A stretch of DNA of 40,672 bases, taken from positions 1 to 40,672 of the forward strand of contig NZ_WJBG01000251.1 in assembly GCF_009709555.1 (NCBI RefSeq), in the 5' to 3' direction. Shown piece after piece: positions 1-8,064 of this stretch. Origin of the DNA: Streptomyces blattellae (GTDB taxonomy: Bacteria > Actinomycetota > Actinomycetes > Streptomycetales > Streptomycetaceae). The translations under genes were made by a program, and so were the position numbers. Under the pieces are notes generated by a model. That model did not search any database. It had not been told where the DNA came from and saw only the letters and a program-made list of their open reading frames with translations. How positions within the stretch are numbered: position 1 is the first letter of the stretch; each line of letters begins with the position of its first letter.

Positions 1-61
1 GGCGTCCACCCCTATTCTCCACACCTCGGCCACATCTCGGGGACCTCTTCCCATTCCCAGG

Positions 62-246
62 AGATCCCGGGTGGCTTCGCCGGTCTTTGATGGCCCCGGC
101 GGCCAGTCGCTCGCCTTCCAGTCGAGCAGGGCGTGCCGACCCCCGGTGCGCAGCCGCTGGACGCCGCCGACCGCTCGGGGAGCCGGCGTGTGTACGCGGA
201 TCCGGCGGGGCACCCGTTCTGCCTGTGCTTGATCCCGGGGGCGTGA
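62..246 (+). pseudogene. Remnant of a VOC (glyoxalase-like) family protein
   Basis: Two recognisable pieces of a vicinal-oxygen-chelate protein survive in different frames. In frame 2, from about 86, the peptide FDGPGGQSLAFQ resembles the end of a first beta-alpha-beta module. In frame 1 the last codons read VYADPAGHPFCLCLIPGA and stop at 244-246, which is the usual C-terminus of Streptomyces VOC proteins. The middle part expected between them is missing and the frame changes, so at least one deletion and frameshift occurred. The stop abuts the stop of the convergent gene on the minus strand. The family is assigned by motif only, and the left part may extend beyond the window. Confidence 0.55.
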
Positions 247-1395
247 TCACCCGTCCAGCTCGGCGATCTTCGCCGTCGACGGCTCGCGGCGCTGCTGTGC
301 GGCGCGGGCCGTGAAGTCGGCGCTGCGGAGCACTCGCTGAACGTTTCCCCAGGTCAGCAGGGTGATATCGGCTTCGGTCCAGCCTCGGCCGAGCAGTTCG
401 GCGATGAGGCGTGGGTAGCAGGAGGCGTCGGCGAGTTCGCGCGGGTGCGCGGTGCCGACGTCGTAGGTGCCCGAGAGGCCGACGCTCTCCGGGCCCGCGA
501 GCGCGCGCACGTGATCGAGGTGGTCGGCCACGTCGTGCACGGTCGGGCCGGTCTGCTTGGCGGTCAGCGGCACCATGCACAGGCCCTTCGCCGCGCCCAG
601 CTCGGCGAGCAGGTCGTCGGGGAGGTTGGCGGGGTGCGGGCGCAGGGCGTGCGCGGCGGAACGGGTGCACAGTACAGGGGACTTGGAGACCACGAGGGCA
701 CGGCGGACGGTCTCCCCCGAGGCGCCGGAGAGGTCGGCCAGGACGCCGAGCCGGTTCATCTCCCGCAGCACCTCCTCACCGAACCGGGTCAGCCCGGCCT
801 CGCTCGCCCAGGACACCCCGGACAGCGTGAGGACACGCAGGCCGAGGGCGAAGAGAGAGCGCAGGACGCCCAGCGACTCACCGATCGCGGCGGCTCCTGC
901 GGGCCCGAGCAGCACGGCGATCCGACCGCACCGGCGCGCATCCGTGGCCTGCCCGGCGGTACAGGCCAGGCGCAGTCCCTCGGGGTGCGTACGGACCACC
1001 GTCCGCACCAGATCCAGCTGCTCCAGCGTCGCGCCCACCGCCCGGTCACCGTCCAGCCCCTTCGGCAGATGCAGCGACCAGAACAGCGCCCCCACATGCC
1101 CCTCCCGCAGCCGCGGCACGTCCGTGTCGACGGCGGCCTCACCGGTCTCCAGGTCGAACCAGGGCAGATGCCGCAGCGCCCACGGGAGCCCGCTGTAGCC
1201 GTCGGCCACGGGGTGCGTGGCGAGGATGGCGTGAGCGCGCTCCAGGGGTTCGGTGTCCGGGTCGGAGACCGGCACGAAGGCCTCCGCCAGGTCCGCCAGG
1301 TCGGCCCGGTCCGCCCGGCAGGCCTCGTCCCCGAACGGCCCGGCCGCCCCGTCGACGTCGGTCGTCGTGTGCACTTCGTCCTGGAGGTCTGCCAT
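247..1395 (-). CDS. Membrane-dipeptidase (M19) paralogue lacking metal ligands
   Basis: A 382-residue protein, homologous along its length to the M19 dipeptidase encoded at 2110-3297; both end in AKIAELDG/ATIAELDG-type tails and share VADHLDH and the PRLREGxVGA block. M19 enzymes bind two zinc ions through a His-x-Asp, a bridging Glu, two His and an Asp. Here these positions read DGYSGLPW (Y67, G69 instead of His, Asp), GPAGAAAI instead of GAEGGHSI, DLSG instead of DLSH, TRSAAHA instead of SHSSARA, and SGTYDV instead of GGDYDG. Every ligand appears lost although the frame is intact, so it is probably a pseudoenzyme with a structural, binding or regulatory role. The ATG at 1393-1395 opens the gene. 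It is separated from the active paralogue by the YefM/YoeB pair. Confidence 0.85.
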   Translation of the reverse strand: MADLQDEVHTTTDVDGAAGPFGDEACRADRADLADLAEAFVPVSDPDTEPLERAHAILATHPVADGYSGLPWALRHLPWFDLETGEAAVDTDVPRLREGHVGALFWSLHLPKGLDGDRAVGATLEQLDLVRTVVRTHPEGLRLACTAGQATDARRCGRIAVLLGPAGAAAIGESLGVLRSLFALGLRVLTLSGVSWASEAGLTRFGEEVLREMNRLGVLADLSGASGETVRRALVVSKSPVLCTRSAAHALRPHPANLPDDLLAELGAAKGLCMVPLTAKQTGPTVHDVADHLDHVRALAGPESVGLSGTYDVGTAHPRELADASCYPRLIAELLGRGWTEADITLLTWGNVQRVLRSADFTARAAQQRREPSTAKIAELDG

Positions 1396-1499
1396 GGCCG
1401 GCTCCGTACGTCGTGATCGTCCCGGGGAGATACGGTCACCGTCGCACGAGGCCCGCGGAGTTTCCTGGCGGATGAGGCGTTCGGGGCCCGGCGCGCACC

Positions 1500-1760
1500 T
1501 CAGTCGTAGTGATAGCGGGCCTTGAGGATCTTCACTTCCTTGTCGTCGGCCCGGTACACCAGCCGGTGCTCATCATCGATCCGGCGCGACCAATAGCCCG
1601 ACAGGTCACCCTTGAGGGGTTCGGGCTTGCCGACGCCGGTGAACGGGTCGCGCTGAATCTCGGCGATCAGGCGGGTGACCCGACGGGCCATCTTGCGGTC
1701 CGAGCCGAGCCAGAACAGGAAGTCCTCCCAGCCGTCCGGGTCGAAATGAACGCTCCTCAC
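1500..1760 (-). CDS. yoeB: YoeB/Txe-family toxin (mRNA interferase)
   Basis: An 86-residue protein of the RelE superfamily, YoeB/Txe branch. These toxins bind the ribosome and cleave mRNA in the A site. It carries the family's central PLKGDLSGYWSRRIDDEHRL block, with the catalytic-type Arg/Glu/His residues, and ends in the typical AR-Y-HYD tail (family ends usually read CRGHY or similar). Length matches the family. The ATG overlaps the stop of the upstream antitoxin gene by 4 bases (1757-1760), the standard translationally coupled antitoxin-first order. Expression is expected to be repressed by the antitoxin or the complex from the promoter above 2029. Confidence 0.93.
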   Translation of the reverse strand: MRSVHFDPDGWEDFLFWLGSDRKMARRVTRLIAEIQRDPFTGVGKPEPLKGDLSGYWSRRIDDEHRLVYRADDKEVKILKARYHYD

Positions 1761-2029
1761 TCGTCACCCGCCAGGGCTTCCAGTTCCTCCAAGGTCTTGG
1801 GAACCGCGGCTGTGCCCGCCTTGTCACGGGCGACCGCTTCCATGAGGCGCCGGGCGTTCGCCGGAGAACGCAGCAGGTGGACCGTCTCCTGCCAGGACTC
1901 GTAGTCGTCGGCGGACATGAGGACGGCGTCGCCGCCCTTGGAGCTGATGCGCATAGGGGTGTGATCGTCGTTGACGCGCTTGATCAGGGGGAACAGATCC
2001 CGGCGCGCTTCGCTGGCGCTTATGGTCAT
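1757..2029 (-). CDS. yefM: YefM/Phd-family antitoxin
   Basis: A 90-residue antitoxin of the Phd/YefM family. The N-terminus MTISASEARRDLFPLIKRVN is the dimerising DNA-binding fold, and the acidic C-terminus (LEELEALAGDE) is the part expected to fold on the toxin. It neutralises YoeB and, with it, autorepresses the operon. The ATG at 2027-2029 is preceded by an AGGTGAC-type ribosome site. The four GGTAC boxes immediately upstream are good candidates for its operator. The module sits between two paralogous dipeptidase genes, which suggests it was inserted into an otherwise core locus. Confidence 0.93.
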   Translation of the reverse strand: MTISASEARRDLFPLIKRVNDDHTPMRISSKGGDAVLMSADDYESWQETVHLLRSPANARRLMEAVARDKAGTAAVPKTLEELEALAGDE

Positions 2030-2052
2030 GTGCCGTCACCTCCGTGGCCTAT

Positions 2053-2094
2053 GGTACCGAAGCAAGGTACCACATCGGTACGACATTCCGGTAC
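2053..2094 (-). promoter_or_regulatory. Candidate YefM operator with four GGTAC boxes
   Basis: GGTAC starts at 2053, 2066, 2077 and 2090. It therefore forms two copies of GGTAC-N8-GGTAC offset by 24 bp, with GGTACC palindromes inside. The array lies 24-65 bp above the antitoxin start, where autorepression by a YefM complex is expected. Binding is inferred from position and symmetry. Confidence 0.5.
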
Positions 2095-2109
2095 GACTTC
2101 ACCTCGTGC

Positions 2110-3297
2110 TCAGCCGTCCAGCTCCGCGATCGTCGCGTTCGACGGGCCCCGCGTCGTCTGGAGGTCCCGGGAGACATCCTCCGCGGCGCCCAGCACTCGT
2201 ACCGCGTTCTGCCAGGTCAGCTTGGCCAGGTCGGGGCGGGACCAGCCGCGGTCGAGCAGTTCCGCGATCAGGTTGGGGTAGCCGGAGACGTCGTTGAGGC
2301 CGTCGGGGGTGAAGGCCGTGCCGTCGTAGTCGCCGCCGATGCCGAGGTGGTCGATGCCGGCGACCTCGCGCATGTGGTCGAGGTGGTCGGCGACCGTGGA
2401 CACCGTGGCGACGGGACGGGGGCTGCGCTCCTCGAAGGCGCGGTGGACCTTCATCGCCTCGGGGGTGGTGGCCAGGTGGTGGAAGCCGTGCGCGCGCATG
2501 TTCTCGTCGGCGGCGGCCGTCCACTCCACGGCCGCCTGGAGCACGAACTTCGGCACGAAGGTCACCATCGCCATGCCGCCGTTGCCCGACAGGCGTTCCA
2601 GGACGTCGTCCGGGATGTTGCGCGGGTGGTCGCAGACGGCCCGCGCGGACGAGTGGGAGAAGATGACCGGCGCCAGGGTCGCGTCCATCGCGTCCCGCAT
2701 GGTCGTCGCCGCGACGTGCGAGAGGTCGACGAGCATGCCCTCGCGGTTCATCTCCCGCACCACCGCACGGCCGAAGGCGGTCAGGCCGCCGACGCCGGGC
2801 TCGTCCGTCGCCGAGTCCGCCCAGTCCACGTTGTCGTTGTGGGTGAGGGTCATGTAGCGCACGCCGAGCGCGGACAACGCCCGTAGCGTGGCGAGGGAGT
2901 TGGCGATGGAGTGGCCGCCTTCGGCGCCCATCAGCGAGGCGATACGGCCCTCCGCGCGCGCCGCCTCCATGTCGGCGGCCGTCGTCGCGGGCCTGAGGTC
3001 CTTCGGGTAGCGGGCCAGCAACTGCCGTACGCAGTCGATCTGTTCCAGCGTCGCCGGGACCGGGTCGGGCAGGTCCGCGCGGACGTACACCGACCAGTAC
3101 TGCGCACCGACGCCGCCCTCGCGCAGGCGCGGGATGTCGGTGTGCAGATGGGCGCTCTGGGAGGTGGCGATGTCGCGGGCGCCGAGGTCGTAGCGGACCT
3201 GTTCACGCAGTGCCCAGGGCAGGTCGTTGTGCCCGTCCACGACGGGGAACTCGTGCAGGAGTTCCCGGGCTGTCTGCGATGAGCTCACGGCCGTCAC
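2110..3297 (-). CDS. Membrane dipeptidase (peptidase family M19)
   Basis: A 395-residue zinc dipeptidase of the renal/membrane dipeptidase family, hydrolysing dipeptides including those with a D-residue at the C-terminal side. All ligands are visible: H23 and D25 in DGHNDLPW, bridging E126 in GAEGGHS, H194 in DLSH, H215 in SHSSARA, and D323 in GGDYDG. No signal peptide is apparent, so it is probably cytosolic here, as in most actinomycete members. The start is GTG at 3295-3297, overlapping the purE stop by 3-4 bases, so it is the third gene of the purK-purE-dipeptidase operon. A divergent paralogue without ligands lies downstream at 247-1395. Confidence 0.93.
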   Translation of the reverse strand: MTAVSSSQTARELLHEFPVVDGHNDLPWALREQVRYDLGARDIATSQSAHLHTDIPRLREGGVGAQYWSVYVRADLPDPVPATLEQIDCVRQLLARYPKDLRPATTAADMEAARAEGRIASLMGAEGGHSIANSLATLRALSALGVRYMTLTHNDNVDWADSATDEPGVGGLTAFGRAVVREMNREGMLVDLSHVAATTMRDAMDATLAPVIFSHSSARAVCDHPRNIPDDVLERLSGNGGMAMVTFVPKFVLQAAVEWTAAADENMRAHGFHHLATTPEAMKVHRAFEERSPRPVATVSTVADHLDHMREVAGIDHLGIGGDYDGTAFTPDGLNDVSGYPNLIAELLDRGWSRPDLAKLTWQNAVRVLGAAEDVSRDLQTTRGPSNATIAELDG

Positions 3298-3827
3298 GTC
3301 CCGAAGCCGAAGCCGTTCGTGCCCTCGACCTTGCCGCGCAGGCGCTTGCCCTTCTCGGTGGCCTGGTCGTTCAGCTCCTGCTGGAACTCCCGCATCCGGC
3401 CGAGGAGTTCCTCGTCGTGGGCGGCGAGGACACGGGCCGCGAGGAGACCGGCGTTGCGCGCGCCGGCGATCGACACCGTCGCGACCGGGACACCGGCCGG
3501 CATCTGCACGATGGACAGCAGCGAGTCCATGCCGTCGAGGTACTTCAGCGGCACCGGGACGCCGATGACCGGGAGGGGGGTGACGGAGGCGAGCATGCCC
3601 GGGAGGTGGGCGGCGCCCCCCGCGCCGGCGATGATCACCTTCAGCCCGCGCTCGGCGGCCTGCTCCCCGTACGTGACCATCTCGCGCGGCATCCGGTGCG
3701 CGGAGACGACATCGACCTCGTACTCGATCTCGAACTCGTCGAGGGCCTGCGCGGCGGCCTCCATGACGGGCCAGTCGGAGTCCGACCCCATGACGATGCC
3801 AACTACAGGGCCAACTACAGGGCTCAT
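3294..3827 (-). CDS. purE: N5-carboxyaminoimidazole ribonucleotide mutase (PurE class I)
   Basis: A 177-residue protein converting N5-CAIR to 4-carboxy-AIR in de novo purine synthesis. The PurE signatures are clear: GSDSDW near residues 14-19, SAHRMP near 42-47 (active-site His), and GAGGAAHLPGM near 68-78. The ATG at 3825-3827 overlaps the purK stop (ATGA), so translation is coupled to purK, whose product supplies its substrate. A C-terminal extension of charged residues (about 145-177) follows the core, as is common in actinomycetes. Confidence 0.97.
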   Translation of the reverse strand: MSPVVGPVVGIVMGSDSDWPVMEAAAQALDEFEIEYEVDVVSAHRMPREMVTYGEQAAERGLKVIIAGAGGAAHLPGMLASVTPLPVIGVPVPLKYLDGMDSLLSIVQMPAGVPVATVSIAGARNAGLLAARVLAAHDEELLGRMREFQQELNDQATEKGKRLRGKVEGTNGFGFGT

Positions 3828-4963
3828 TCGGTGATCGTGCCTCTCAGATAGCCGGCAGCGTGACGGGCGCGCTCCAGCACGTCGTCCAGGTCGTCGCCGT
3901 AGGTGTTGACGTGTCCCACCTTGCGGCCGGGCTTCACGTCCTTGCCGTACATGTGGATCTTGAGCTGGGGGTCGCGGGCCATGCAGTGCACGTACGCGGA
4001 GTACATGTCGGGGTAGTCGCCGCCGAGGACGTTGACCATGACCGTCCACCTGGCGCGCGGGCGCGGGTCGCCGAGCGGGAGGTCGAGAACGGCCCGTACG
4101 TGGTTGGCGAACTGGGACGTCATGGCCCCGTCCTGGGTCCAGTGACCGGAGTTGTGGGGGCGCATCGCCAGTTCGTTGACGAGGATGCGGCCGTCGCGGG
4201 TCTGGAACAGCTCGACGGCGAGATGGCCGACGACGCCCAGCTCCTTGGCGATGCGCAGCGCCATCTCCTCGGCGCGCAGGGCCGGCTCCGCGTCGAGGCC
4301 GGGGGCGGGCGCGATGACCGTGTCGCAGACGCCGGCGACCTGCCGGGACTCCACGACGGGGTACGCGACGGCCTGCCCGTGCGGCGACCGTACGACGCAC
4401 GCGGCCAGCTCCCGTACGAAGTCGACCTTCTCCTCGGCGAGGACGGGGACGCCGGCGCGGAAGGGTTCCGCGGCCTCCGTCACGGACCGTACGACCCACA
4501 CGCCCTTGCCGTCGTAGCCGCCGCGGACGGTCTTGAGCACGACGGGGAAGCCGTCGCCCTCGTCGGCGAACGCGGCGACATCGGCCGGGTCCGTCACGAT
4601 GCGGTGCCGCGGGCAGGGCACGCCGATCGCGTCCAGCTTCGCGCGCATCACGCCCTTGTCCTGGGCGTGCTGGAGCGCGTCGGGGCCGGGGCGGACGGGG
4701 ACGCCGTCCGCTTCGAGGGCCCGCAGATGCTCCGTGGGGACGTGCTCGTGATCGAAGGTGATCACGTCACAGCCGCGTGCGAAGGCGCGCAGCGTGTCGA
4801 GGTCGCGGTAGTCGCCGATGACGACATCGCTGACGACCTGCGCCGCGGAATCCTGAGGGGTGTCACTGAGGAGCTTGAACCTGATGCCGAGCGGGATGCC
4901 TGCCTCGTGTGTCATACGCGCGAGCTGGCCCCCGCCGACCATGCCGACTACCGGGAATGTCAC
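3824..4963 (-). CDS. purK: N5-carboxyaminoimidazole ribonucleotide synthetase (PurK)
   Basis: A 379-residue ATP-grasp enzyme carboxylating AIR with bicarbonate and ATP. The N-terminal VGMVGGGQLARM nucleotide fold, the TVRGGYDGKGVW loop, the AEEKVDF segment and the NELAMRPHNSGHWT metal-binding block are all typical. Two GTG codons, 4964-4966 and 4961-4963, can start the protein; both place VTFPVVGMVGGGQ at the N-terminus, as in homologues. A longer frame reaching 5137 is open only by high GC. First gene of the purK-purE-dipeptidase operon, divergent from the GtrA-like gene across about 170 bp. Confidence 0.95.
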   Translation of the reverse strand: MTFPVVGMVGGGQLARMTHEAGIPLGIRFKLLSDTPQDSAAQVVSDVVIGDYRDLDTLRAFARGCDVITFDHEHVPTEHLRALEADGVPVRPGPDALQHAQDKGVMRAKLDAIGVPCPRHRIVTDPADVAAFADEGDGFPVVLKTVRGGYDGKGVWVVRSVTEAAEPFRAGVPVLAEEKVDFVRELAACVVRSPHGQAVAYPVVESRQVAGVCDTVIAPAPGLDAEPALRAEEMALRIAKELGVVGHLAVELFQTRDGRILVNELAMRPHNSGHWTQDGAMTSQFANHVRAVLDLPLGDPRPRARWTVMVNVLGGDYPDMYSAYVHCMARDPQLKIHMYGKDVKPGRKVGHVNTYGDDLDDVLERARHAAGYLRGTITE

Positions 4964-5135
4964 CACCCCAGGGTATCGGTCACGCCGGCGCGGGCGGTTT
5001 GCGTGCCTTTCCCAGGGCTTTCCAAAGCTTTCCACTGCCTTTCCCACGGGTATTTCCGGCCGCACAGGCGTTTGGGAGGAGCGCTGGATAGCATGGCCGG
5101 GTTGACGATTCCGACGGATGGGGGCCTGCACGACC

Positions 5136-5702
5136 ATGGGACATGGTTCCTCGGGGCTTCATTCGGCCCCGCAAGCGCTGAGGCAGCGCATCGACCTGCT
5201 GGTACGTGAGATCGCCAAGTTCGGTGCGGTGGGAGGCGCGGGGCTCCTGGTCAACCTCCTCGTGTTCAACCTGGTACGGCAGGTCACCGATCTCCAGGTG
5301 GTGCGGGCGAGCGTCATCGCGACGGTCGTCGCCATCGCCTTCAACTACATAGGGTTCCGGTACTTCACGTACCGCGACCGCGACAAGAGCGGCCGCACCA
5401 GGGAACTGACCCTGTTCCTCCTCTTCAGCGCCGTCGGCCTCGTCATCGAGAACGGCATCCTCTACGTCGCCACCTACGGCTTCGGCTGGGACAGCCCCCT
5501 CCAGTCCAACGTGTTCAAGTTCCTCGGCATCGGCATAGCCACCCTCTTCCGCTTCTGGTCCTACCGCACCTGGGTCTTCAAGACCCTCCCCGCGAGGGAG
5601 GCGGTCGCCGACGCGGAATCGTTCCTGACGGAACGGCACACGGGTCCGACCCTCAAGGAACGCCCCACCCCGGCGACAGCGGGCCGCCGCACCACCACGT
5701 AA
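5136..5702 (+). CDS. GtrA-family membrane protein
   Basis: A 188-residue GtrA-like/PF04138 protein with four predicted membrane helices: about 29-49 (FGAVGGAGLLVNLLVFNLV), 60-78 (ASVIATVVAIAFNYIGFRY), 92-112 (LTLFLLFSAVGLVIENGIL) and 125-145 (FKFLGIGIATLFRFWSYRTW). The family is linked to polyprenyl-phosphate-sugar translocation for cell-surface glycosylation; the substrate here is unknown. The C-terminal 45 residues are a hydrophilic tail. The ATG at 5136 gives MGHGSSGLH; an in-frame ATG at 5118 is also possible, and neither has a strong ribosome site. It is divergent from purK. Confidence 0.88.
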   Translation: MGHGSSGLHSAPQALRQRIDLLVREIAKFGAVGGAGLLVNLLVFNLVRQVTDLQVVRASVIATVVAIAFNYIGFRYFTYRDRDKSGRTRELTLFLLFSAVGLVIENGILYVATYGFGWDSPLQSNVFKFLGIGIATLFRFWSYRTWVFKTLPAREAVADAESFLTERHTGPTLKERPTPATAGRRTTT

Positions 5703-5725
5703 TCACAGCGCCAGACTGCGGACGG

Positions 5726-5826
5726 CCCAACCTGCGGGCATTCGCGCCGCCTGGGGCCCCGCCCAAGCTGCGGGCATTCGTGCCGCCTGGGGCCCCGCCC
5801 AAGCTGCGGGCATTCGTGCCGCCTGG
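5726..5826. repeat. 36-bp tandem repeat, three copies
   Basis: The motif TGCGGGCATTCGTGCCGCC begins at 5733, 5769 and 5805, giving an exact 36-bp period; the first copy differs by one base (CGC for TGC). Copies are joined by TGGGGCCCCGCCCAAGC. The last runs into a GGCGGCACGGGTGGGCGCAGG segment that resembles a common Streptomyces intergenic repeat. It lies between the converging GtrA-like and draK genes. Confidence 0.85.
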
Positions 5827-5881
5827 GCGGCACGGGTGGGCGCAGGCGGCACCCCGGCAGCGCCGGGCCGCGCGACCCACC

Positions 5882-5952
5882 CCCGGCCGACACCGACGCC
5901 GGCACCGCGCCCACCCCGGCCGACACCGACGCCGGCACCGCGCCCACCCCGG
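5882..5952. repeat. 33-bp tandem repeat, two full copies plus part
   Basis: CCGGCCGACACCGACGCC begins at about 5884 and again at 5917, with a partial third unit reaching the draK stop codon at 5953. It directly follows the 36-bp array, so the whole 250-bp convergent gap between the GtrA-like gene and draK is built of short tandem repeats. No gene is supported in it. Confidence 0.75.
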
Positions 5953-7224
5953 CTACCGAACCGTAGGTTCCGCGTCCTCCGCCGACTTCTTCGTGGCCGT
6001 ACGAGACAGAAACAGCCCGAACACCGGCGGCGCAGCCTGGAGCATCTCCAGCCGCCCCCCGTCCGCCTCCGCCAGATCCCGCGCCACGGCCAGCCCGATC
6101 CCGGTCGAGTTCCGCCCGCTGATCGCCCGCTCGAAGATCCGCGCCCCGAGATCGGCCGGCACCCCCGGCCCCTCGTCCGTCACCTCGACGACAGCCTGGT
6201 TACCGGTGACCCGCGTGCGCAGCGCGACCGTACCGCCGCCGTGCATGAGGGAGTTCTCGATCAACGCGGCCAGCACCTGCGCCACCGCCCCCGGCGTACC
6301 CACCGCGTGCAGATGCCGCTTGCCCGAGCTGACGACCGCCCGCCCCGCACTCCGGTACGCGGGCCGCCACTCCGCGAGCTGCTGCTGGATGACCTCGTCG
6401 AGATCGAAGGTGACGGCGGAGCCGGTGCGAGGGTCGCGGGAGTTCGTCAGCAGCCGCTCGACGACATCCGTAAGCCGCTCCACCTGCGCGATGGCAATCG
6501 TCGCCTCCTCCTTCACCGTGTCCGGATCGTCGGTGAGGGTGATCTCCTCCAGCCGCATGGACAGCGCGGTGAGCGGCGTGCGGAGCTGATGGGAGGCGTC
6601 GGCGGCCAGCCGACGCTCGGCGGTCAGCATGCGGGCGATCCGCTCGGCCGATCCGTCCAGCACATCCGCGACCCGGTCCAGCTCCGGGACGCCGTACCGC
6701 TTGTGCCGGGGCCGCGGATCCCCGGAGCCGAGCCGTTCGGCCGTCTCGGCGAGGTCGGTCAGCGGTGAGGCGAGCCGATTGGCCTGCCGTACGGCGAGCA
6801 GCACCGCGGCGACCACCGCCAGCAACGCCACCGCCGCGATGATCACCAGCGTCCGCCAGACCTCACGGGTCACCACGGAACGGGGTTCCTGGACGGTGAC
6901 CGTCTCCCCCTGCTCGCCCTTGCGGGTGGCACTGATGGTGTCCCCGCCCGGCTTGCCGCCGATCTCGATGGGCTGTTCGCCCGGGATCCGGATCACGGCG
7001 TAGCGATCCGCCGGCACCTGCTCCCGCAGCACGTCCGCCGTGACCGCCCCCGTCGCGATCAGGCGGCTGTCCACGATGCTGGCCAGCCGGATCGCCTCGG
7101 AGTCCACCCGCTCCTGCGCGGTGCTGCTGATCGTCCGGGTCTCGACGATCACGAGGGAGACCCCGAAGACGGCGATCACGACGAGCACCACGGCGAGCGT
7201 GGACTGGATCAGTCGGCGACGCAT
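5953..7224 (-). CDS. draK: Sensor histidine kinase, DraK-like
   Basis: A 423-residue membrane kinase. TM1 is about residues 9-27, an extracytoplasmic sensor loop about 28-122, and TM2 about 125-146. A HAMP-like linker follows, then HisKA with the phospho-acceptor H212 in ASHQLRTPLTA, and HATPase_c with N-box ALIENSLMHGG (N324), DEGPG (350-354) and STGIGL (373-378). The neighbourhood (purE/purK and GtrA genes on one side, a POT peptide transporter on the other) matches my memory of the S. coelicolor draR-draK locus (SCO3063/SCO3062), which influences antibiotic production under high-nitrogen conditions. ATG at 7222-7224, 13 bp after draR; cotranscribed with it. Confidence 0.85.
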   Translation of the reverse strand: MRRRLIQSTLAVVLVVIAVFGVSLVIVETRTISSTAQERVDSEAIRLASIVDSRLIATGAVTADVLREQVPADRYAVIRIPGEQPIEIGGKPGGDTISATRKGEQGETVTVQEPRSVVTREVWRTLVIIAAVALLAVVAAVLLAVRQANRLASPLTDLAETAERLGSGDPRPRHKRYGVPELDRVADVLDGSAERIARMLTAERRLAADASHQLRTPLTALSMRLEEITLTDDPDTVKEEATIAIAQVERLTDVVERLLTNSRDPRTGSAVTFDLDEVIQQQLAEWRPAYRSAGRAVVSSGKRHLHAVGTPGAVAQVLAALIENSLMHGGGTVALRTRVTGNQAVVEVTDEGPGVPADLGARIFERAISGRNSTGIGLAVARDLAEADGGRLEMLQAAPPVFGLFLSRTATKKSAEDAEPTVR

Positions 7225-7237
7225 GGAACCCTGTTAC

Positions 7238-7915
7238 TCAGCTCTTCTCGAAGCGGAAGCCCACACCGCGCACGGTGGCGATGTACCGGGGGTTGGCCGC
7301 GTCGTCGCCGAGCTTCTTGCGCAGCCAGGAGATGTGCATGTCGAGGGTCTTGGTCGACGACCACCACGTGGTGTCCCAGACCTCGCGCATCAGCTGGTCG
7401 CGGGTGACGACCCGTCCGGCGTCCCGCACGAGAACCCGCAGCAGGTCGAACTCCTTCGCGGTGAGCTGGAGTTCCTCGTCGCCCATCCACGCGCGGTGCG
7501 ACTCGACGTCGATGCGCACGCCGTGCGTGGCGGGCGCCTGCTGCGGCTCGGCGGCGCCGCGCCGCAGCAGGGCCCGGACCCGTGCGAGCAGTTCGGCGAG
7601 CCGGAACGGCTTGGTGACGTAGTCGTCGGCGCCCGCGTCGAGACCGACGACGGTGTCCACCTCGTCGGCGCGCGCGGTCAGGATGAGGATCGGGACGGTG
7701 TGGCCTTCGGCGCGCAGCCGGCGGGCCACCTCCAGGCCGTCCATGCCGGGCAGGCCCAGGTCCAGAACGCACAGGTCGATGCCGCCCTGGATGCCGGCGT
7801 CGAGCGCGGTGGGGCCGTCCTCGCGCACCTCGACCTCGTAACCTTCCCTGCGCAGGGCGCGGGCCAGCGGCTCCGAGATGGACGCGTCGTCCTCGGCGAG
7901 CAGTACACGGGTCAT
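7238..7915 (-). CDS. draR: OmpR-family response regulator, DraR-like
   Basis: A 225-residue regulator. The receiver domain (about 3-115) has acidic pocket residues E8, D9 and D10, phospho-acceptor D52 in VLDLGLPGMDG, and conserved Thr and Lys in LTAR and VTKPF. The C-terminal winged helix (about 130-225) has the TAKEFDLLRVL and RGVGFRF blocks. The ATG at 7913-7915 gives the family N-terminus MTRVLLAEDD. No GGAGG-like site precedes it, so it may be leaderless or start slightly upstream. It is upstream of its kinase in one operon and divergent from the POT transporter gene. Confidence 0.88.
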   Translation of the reverse strand: MTRVLLAEDDASISEPLARALRREGYEVEVREDGPTALDAGIQGGIDLCVLDLGLPGMDGLEVARRLRAEGHTVPILILTARADEVDTVVGLDAGADDYVTKPFRLAELLARVRALLRRGAAEPQQAPATHGVRIDVESHRAWMGDEELQLTAKEFDLLRVLVRDAGRVVTRDQLMREVWDTTWWSSTKTLDMHISWLRKKLGDDAANPRYIATVRGVGFRFEKS

Positions 7916-8064
7916 GAGGTGATGGTAGTCCGCGGATGACAAGAGCCGGGGTGTGATCGCAAGGCCCGGCCCTTACCGTCCCATGGAGCGATTCTTACCT
8001 CGCCGCAACGTCGGTACGAACCTATGGCCGTAGGGTGCGATCCTCGTAATGACCTTCGAAAATA

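Noticed and set aside
3828..4499. Longer purE frame reaching into purK
   Set aside because: It is Arg/Pro-rich and antisense-like in composition; the ATGA overlap with purK fixes the purE start at 3827.
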